A DNA stretch of 64,000 bases from Chalara sp. BL73. Lineage: Eukaryota > Ascomycota > Leotiomycetes > Helotiales. Below are positions 59,679 to 64,000 of the stretch, in pieces. Position 1 is the first letter of the stretch; each line of letters begins with the position of its first letter. The notes beneath the pieces are model-generated. The model had not been told where the DNA came from. It worked only from the letters and a program-made list of their open reading frames with translations, and ran no database searches. A program made the translations under genes and the position numbers. The stretch covers positions 248,001 through 312,000 of the forward strand of contig CAKJVC010000072.1 of NCBI GenBank assembly GCA_918026815.1, read 5' to 3'.

Positions 59679-60346
59679 CTCGAACTTTCCGGCTGTTGCG
59701 ACCAGTATTTCAATCCATTCTGGGCTTTTGGGGGGCGCTTGAGCGACAATCTATTCGAGATTCCAAAACTTTTTGGATGTTGCCAAGCAACCAGATGATC
59801 CCTGTAACGATGACATCTTTTCACTGATGGCCCTGTCACCGCTAGCTTACCCTGTATACGTATATGACTAGATGGTGACAGGAGACAGAGAGAGTCACCA
59901 TAGCCATGATTTTGACAATATTAGAAACTTTATTTCTTGAAAGCCACATAAGCGGTAGCATAAATCACCTATTGTAGGTTTCAAAATTGTCCCGGAAGCA
60001 CGATGCAAACCATTCTTGGTTGGCACATTTATGTTGGTATTTCACTATAATGTTACAGAAGAGCCACAATGAGGTTTCCACGCAACTCATATTGAAGCAG
60101 AGCCTATCGTATCCAGTCCCAGTCCAAGGTCCAAGTTCAAATAAGGTTCAATAAGGTCAGAAGCTGGTATACCTGAAAGCCCTGCCTACATAGAGAGCGC
60201 AGTGCTTGCTATACCATTGAATCAGAGGCAGTCATCGTGCGCTATCAAGTGTCTGGTTACCACATGACGACGCCGCCCTCTGGATTCTAGACTGAGGCTC
60301 CACTTCAATGCTTCATGATGATAGCTTAAAGTATCCATCTTACTTC
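59679..60346. other. Intergenic region COQ8-PEX5
   Basis: This 668-base stretch holds the COQ8 promoter and the 3' flank of the PEX5-like gene, both on the minus strand. No other gene is supported. Confidence 0.5.
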
Positions 60347-62126
60347 TCACAAGCCCTCAAACACCATTTGAAACATTCGTAGGTCCATTTCTGGTCCGAC
60401 GCGCTCTAACAGGTCCCATCTAAAAATTGAGCCACAGCATTTCCTCAGAGTTTCATACAGAGCTGTAGGCTCATGCTGATCAACCCATTGTTCAAGTCTT
60501 CCATGGCTAGTGCCAACCTTGACAATCTTCAAAAGCTCCGACTTTGTTTTGGATTCTACAATATCGCATGCTATGAGGGCCTCTATTGTACTCCTCGCCG
60601 CTAGAACAGGCTCATTCTTGTTGTAATATAGCAAGCCTAAATTATACCTCGCTCTCACACAGTTAGGCTTAATCGCAAGAGCCATTTCATACGCTTCGAC
60701 AGCCTCGTCGTACAGATTCATATTTCCTAAGCAGGCGCCATATCGGTTCCATAGCAAATGCAATTGTGAGGCAGAATTTGTGGTTCCAGGAGAATTTGAT
60801 TGTATGGCTGACAAGAAGCAGTCAGCGGCTAATTGATATTGCCGCGCCGAGAATAATAAAACACCCAGGCCAACTTGAACATCAGGATCAAAGGTATTAT
60901 CTTCAGCCACCGAAAGCCGCGCTGCTTCAATATAAGGGCCTTGGATCCTCTCTAGCGATTGTGAGGCAGTTGGAAAATAATTGTTCGGCTCTGGCTCAGG
61001 GAAGGGAATATTAGGATATTTCAGTCTGAGCCACTTCTCGAGGTACTCATGGGCAAGACTAACAGATCCATCGTTCGTGTACGATATAGAAAGCCTCATT
61101 ACGATATCCAGATTATCAGGATCTAGCTTGAGTGCTTCCTGTAATGCTTCAATTGCTGTCTCTTCGCGTTCGATCTCAGACAGAACCGATCCAAGCATTC
61201 GCCATGCCTCGAAGTTTGACTGGTCTTGCTGACAAGCAGCTTCAAAAGCAAGCGCCGCAAGTGAGAGGTTTCCGTCACCACTGATGATTTCCATCCCCTT
61301 TTCAAATGGATCTACATTGTCGCAGAAGGGGTTTTCATCCTGGAAGCGATAGTCTGTTGTCACAGTCTCTAACGCTCTGAAGTCACGCCTTTGCTTAGAG
61401 CAATCAGAAGCGCTAGGTATCCTGCAGTTGGAGAGAGGGTCGGCCAGCGCGGGCTCGACTTTGATTTCTGTTTCTAAGGAAGCGAACATGTGTTCCCAAT
61501 CCAGACTGCTGAGCTGCTCATGTGGAAATGAGGGTAAACAATCTACCCTGCCCCAAGTAGAGCCTATAGTAAGCATGTTGGCACTAGCAAACCCTACAGA
61601 AGGTACATCTTGTCGTCTCAAAAGCGCATCGGCATATCGCGTAGGTACACCGAAATTACTATGTTTATTTGCAGTCAACTTCTGATTGCCCATCGTCGTC
61701 TGAGGGCCAGAATGACTGCTTTGCGATTGCTCAAGAGCCTCCTCAACGGGCCACGATATTCCACTATGATATTCCGACAACCACCCCCTAGCCGTAGCAG
61801 CTTGTGACTGCTGGAACTCATGGTGTCTCATTCCTCCAGGAACATTTGATAAGCCTTGTAGTCCATCTGCGAGCTCTGAAAGGGGTAGGTTGGGTCTATT
61901 AAACTGCTCAAATTCCGGGTTTATCTGCGATTCATTAACTTAAGCTCGCTTCACCACCTTGAACGCCGTGGCTTACCTGAGCGTGACTGTCGTGGTTCGC
62001 AGATCTGAAAGTCTGTCCCTTGCGCCTATTGCCATATACTAGTCTATCTCTCTGTAGTCCTCGGTCACCTTGAATATGTTTGGTAATCTGATTCAACGGA
62101 TTGAATGTAGACGAGCACAAAGCCAT
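60347..62126 (-). CDS. PEX5: Peroxisomal targeting signal 1 receptor (PEX5 family, divergent)
   Basis: Cycling receptor that binds C-terminal SKL-type signals with its TPR domain and brings cargo to peroxisomes. Two exons (62126-61977, 61924-60347) give 575 aa. The N-terminus MALCSSTFNPLNQITKH has a Cys at 4 near the place of the ubiquitinated export cysteine, followed by the conserved LQRDRLV. The middle region has only one clear WxxxF motif (WEHMF, 193-197) and one WxxxY (98-102); most fungal PEX5 proteins have more. TPRs run from about 255: SLAALAFEAA, ALKLDPDNLDIVMRLSISYTND, LWNRYGACLGNMNLYDEA, CVRARYNLGLLYYN; the Asn and Arg residues that hold the PTS1 tail appear kept. It may be the sole PEX5 or a paralogue; the window cannot tell. 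Confidence 0.87.
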
Positions 62127-63008
62127 GATGATATGCGCCAGCTAGAAGCAGAAGATAACAAATGCTGTTACAAAAAAAAAGGACTATAAATACAAGACGA
62201 GTGAAATATAGACCTACGAGCAGTGCTCATCGTAGGAAAAGAGCGAAGATGGTCAGTCAGCCTTGCTGGGTCATCCGGGTCATGAATTCTGAAAGGAAAC
62301 CTCGGCGAAATCGCCATTTTTGCTGGGGAGGATCCACACCCACGAGAATGCTAAATTCTGTAAGTACAAAGTAAGGTACAGTAACAGTACAGGATAGAGG
62401 GAGGCAAATGACGGCATGGCCAATTGAAGCATGTGAACGAGACCCAAGAAGAAAAGGGAGAGGGGAGCTTATCGCGCAGGCTTACCTGCCTACTCTCTCT
62501 TTCATACAGAAGCTTTGCTTAAGCCGAGGCATTTTGGATACTTAAGTTGCATACCAGGGGTCAAAAAATATTTGTTCACGTGATAGTTCTACACGTGACA
62601 TTAGAATGAAGAAATGACAGTCCCTTCTTTATCAGCTAATGCTCATAAGGCAAGAGAAGAGCTTCCAACTTCCGCTGCAGCAGTACACGTACCGATTTGC
62701 CATATTATACTAACTAGAAACAACGACAAGGACACCTGAGAAAATGTGTTAAGATATACACGGTTGGCTATAAACTTCACGGCATCAAAAAGTACTAAAA
62801 TAGTAGCACAAGAAGATGTTGGTAAGTTGATTTTTACTGTTCGGTACGTCTTATTTAGGGAGCTTATTGAGGCTCATATCTACTACTAACATTCATAGCC
62901 TAGACCCAGCGAGGCTGAGCAAATTTCAAATGGGTATTTTTTTTCCCCAACGCCTTTCCCCCAATGTCCTTTCGCCATTCTATTGACCCGCTAATGCACA
63001 AATATTAA
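62127..63008. other. Intergenic region PEX5-ESS2
   Basis: This 882-base stretch contains the PEX5 promoter at the left and the 3' flank of ESS2 at the right. Short A and T runs occur (62168, 62937). No gene is supported. Confidence 0.5.
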
Positions 63009-64000
63009 TCACCTCCCAGATGGTGTCCAGCGTGCTCTTAGTCCCGATTTTGCTTTCACAGTACCAGGCGTTCTCGTTCCAAAGGCATCAGACGAAAGGC
63101 CAGTATTTGAGTTGCCAACTCTGCTCCAGAGGCGTTGTGCTGCAGGTGTGAGATTCCCAGAGCCGACTCTGGGACTGCTAGGAAATTTTGGCACAGGTGT
63201 AATATCAGCCCTGCCTGTCATGCCCGCTTTAATTGAGGTACGCTTGCTCATGGCATTCTTATCAACCATTCGATGATGTAAGTCCTCCCTTTTGCTTCGC
63301 TCCTTGATCACGAACGGATTCTTGGTCTTCTCGCCTTTTCCCAGATCAATGGGGGGAGTAGGTGCATATATCTCCTCCTCGGGCTCATCATCTACAAAAG
63401 CGTAGCCGTTGACCCTTGGAGTTTGGCTGCCGGCGAAATCTGACTCCATATCAGAAGCACGCCTCTTTCCAGCAATAGCATCTTTGATGGCTGATAGCGA
63501 CGGCGAAGGCGGGACCTCAGGTCCGCTTTGACTAATGGCTGGCGGCGGCATGCGAGTATTAGCATAAGCTACGCCCCTGGGTGCAGCACGCGACTCGTTT
63601 TGTCTCTTTTGCGCAACCGTCTCTATAGAATCTTCGACGCTTTGAGGTGCGAACATCAACTCGTTATTTGGCTTCGACTTCCATGCATTAGGCCGAGCAG
63701 GTTTCTCATCCATGCCTCGAATAGCCAATCTATCCTTCTTTCCTCCATCATCTATCAACGATCCCCTAGACTGTAATAGCTTCGTCTCTATTTCCTTTTG
63801 TTTCAACATCATCTTGGATGGTAATTGATTATTCTCCGACCACATCCATGCATACTTCTCCGCCCGTTTGAGATTCTGTTTATCGATAAGCTTGTAAAAA
63901 CTCTCATTGTCTTCACTCGTGTATAACGATTGAAACTTATCCAAGCTCATATTCGTATCTATTTTAACGGGTGAAGCTTGGGTAGATGTGGTGGCCTCAG
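63009..64000 (-). CDS. ESS2: ESS2/DGCR14 (Bis1) nuclear protein, C-terminal part
   Basis: Spliceosome-associated nuclear protein (human ESS2/DGCR14; S. pombe Bis1). Only the C-terminal portion is in the window: the frame stays open from the stop at 63009 to the right edge, so the N-terminus lies outside and no start is given. The marker segment SLDKFQSLYTSEDNESFYKLI, with YAWMWSE nearby, is the conserved ESS2 block. Further on are NAWKSKPNNELMF, GYAFVDDEPEEE, TPPIDLGKGEKTKNPFVIKE, a Ser/Pro-rich region, and LTPAAQRLWSRV near the end, closing with LRARWTPSGR. No intron is needed in the visible part. Confidence 0.9.
   Translation of the reverse strand, partial: EATTSTQASPVKIDTNMSLDKFQSLYTSEDNESFYKLIDKQNLKRAEKYAWMWSENNQLPSKMMLKQKEIETKLLQSRGSLIDDGGKKDRLAIRGMDEKPARPNAWKSKPNNELMFAPQSVEDSIETVAQKRQNESRAAPRGVAYANTRMPPPAISQSGPEVPPSPSLSAIKDAIAGKRRASDMESDFAGSQTPRVNGYAFVDDEPEEEIYAPTPPIDLGKGEKTKNPFVIKERSKREDLHHRMVDKNAMSKRTSIKAGMTGRADITPVPKFPSSPRVGSGNLTPAAQRLWSRVGNSNTGLSSDAFGTRTPGTVKAKSGLRARWTPSGR

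Noticed and set aside
1..64000. CRISPR arrays, bacterial operons, insertion sequences
   Set aside because: No regularly spaced repeats or terminal inverted repeats with target duplications were seen; spliceosomal introns show this is eukaryotic nuclear DNA.

Overview
This window reads as nuclear DNA of a filamentous ascomycete (Pezizomycotina; a leotiomycete is my best guess from overall protein similarity, but I cannot prove the class). The evidence is short GT-AG introns (mostly 45-70 nt, often with a CTAA-type branch point), fungal versions of conserved proteins, and gene-dense stretches separated by a few gene-poor gaps. Gene models were assembled by eye: each exon chain was joined at GT/GC...AG sites and checked so that coding lengths are multiples of three and family motifs run across the junctions. 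About 26 genes are supported. Nearly all are housekeeping genes and all look intact except the last, which is cut by the window edge.

Left part (0-21 kb): Rheb GTPase RHB1 (+) and seryl-tRNA synthetase SES1 (+); a ZUP1/Mug105 deubiquitinase (+); the P-TEFb-like kinase BUR1 (-), divergent from a 54-aa complex I subunit (NDUFB2 type, +); a CFA-synthase-like methyltransferase (-); a 16-exon P5B ATPase (YPK9 type, -), divergent from histone chaperone NAP1 (+); and phosphoglycerate dehydrogenase SER3 (+).

Middle part (21-42.8 kb): class V myosin MYO2 (+); FAP7 (+), ending 17 bp from the end of ITPase HAM1 (-); an 11-exon cytochrome P450 (+); the AMPK beta subunit (-); a small membrane protein (+); KAE1 (-); an RKM4/SETD6-like SET methyltransferase (+); NuA4 subunit EPL1 (-); and calcineurin B CNB1 (+).

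Right part (42.8-64 kb): a gene-poor 5-kb gap with microsatellites and one doubtful ORF, then an unrecognised Q/S/Y-rich protein (+), a 2.1-kb gap with a G16 tract and a CT repeat, mitochondrial uS9m (-), eEF1B-gamma (+), an FCP1/NIF-type HAD protein with an altered catalytic motif (-), RRP36 (+), COQ8 with a very long N-terminal region (-), a divergent PEX5 (-), and the C-terminal part of ESS2/Bis1 (-).

The genes do not form an operon or an evident biosynthetic cluster. They serve translation and ribosome assembly (SES1, FAP7, RKM4, RRP36, uS9m, eEF1B-gamma, KAE1), nutrient and calcium signalling (RHB1, AMPK beta, CNB1), chromatin and transcription (BUR1, NAP1, EPL1), mitochondria (NDUFB2, COQ8, uS9m) and transport (MYO2, YPK9, PEX5). 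I found no CRISPR array, tRNA, rRNA, insertion sequence or complete transposon. No clear new multi-gene system is visible; the observations most worth a second look are the divergent PEX5, the HAD protein with an Asn in place of the second catalytic Asp, the ZUP1 deubiquitinase, a GC-AG intron, and a 29-bp palindrome beside a possible 5' splice site.
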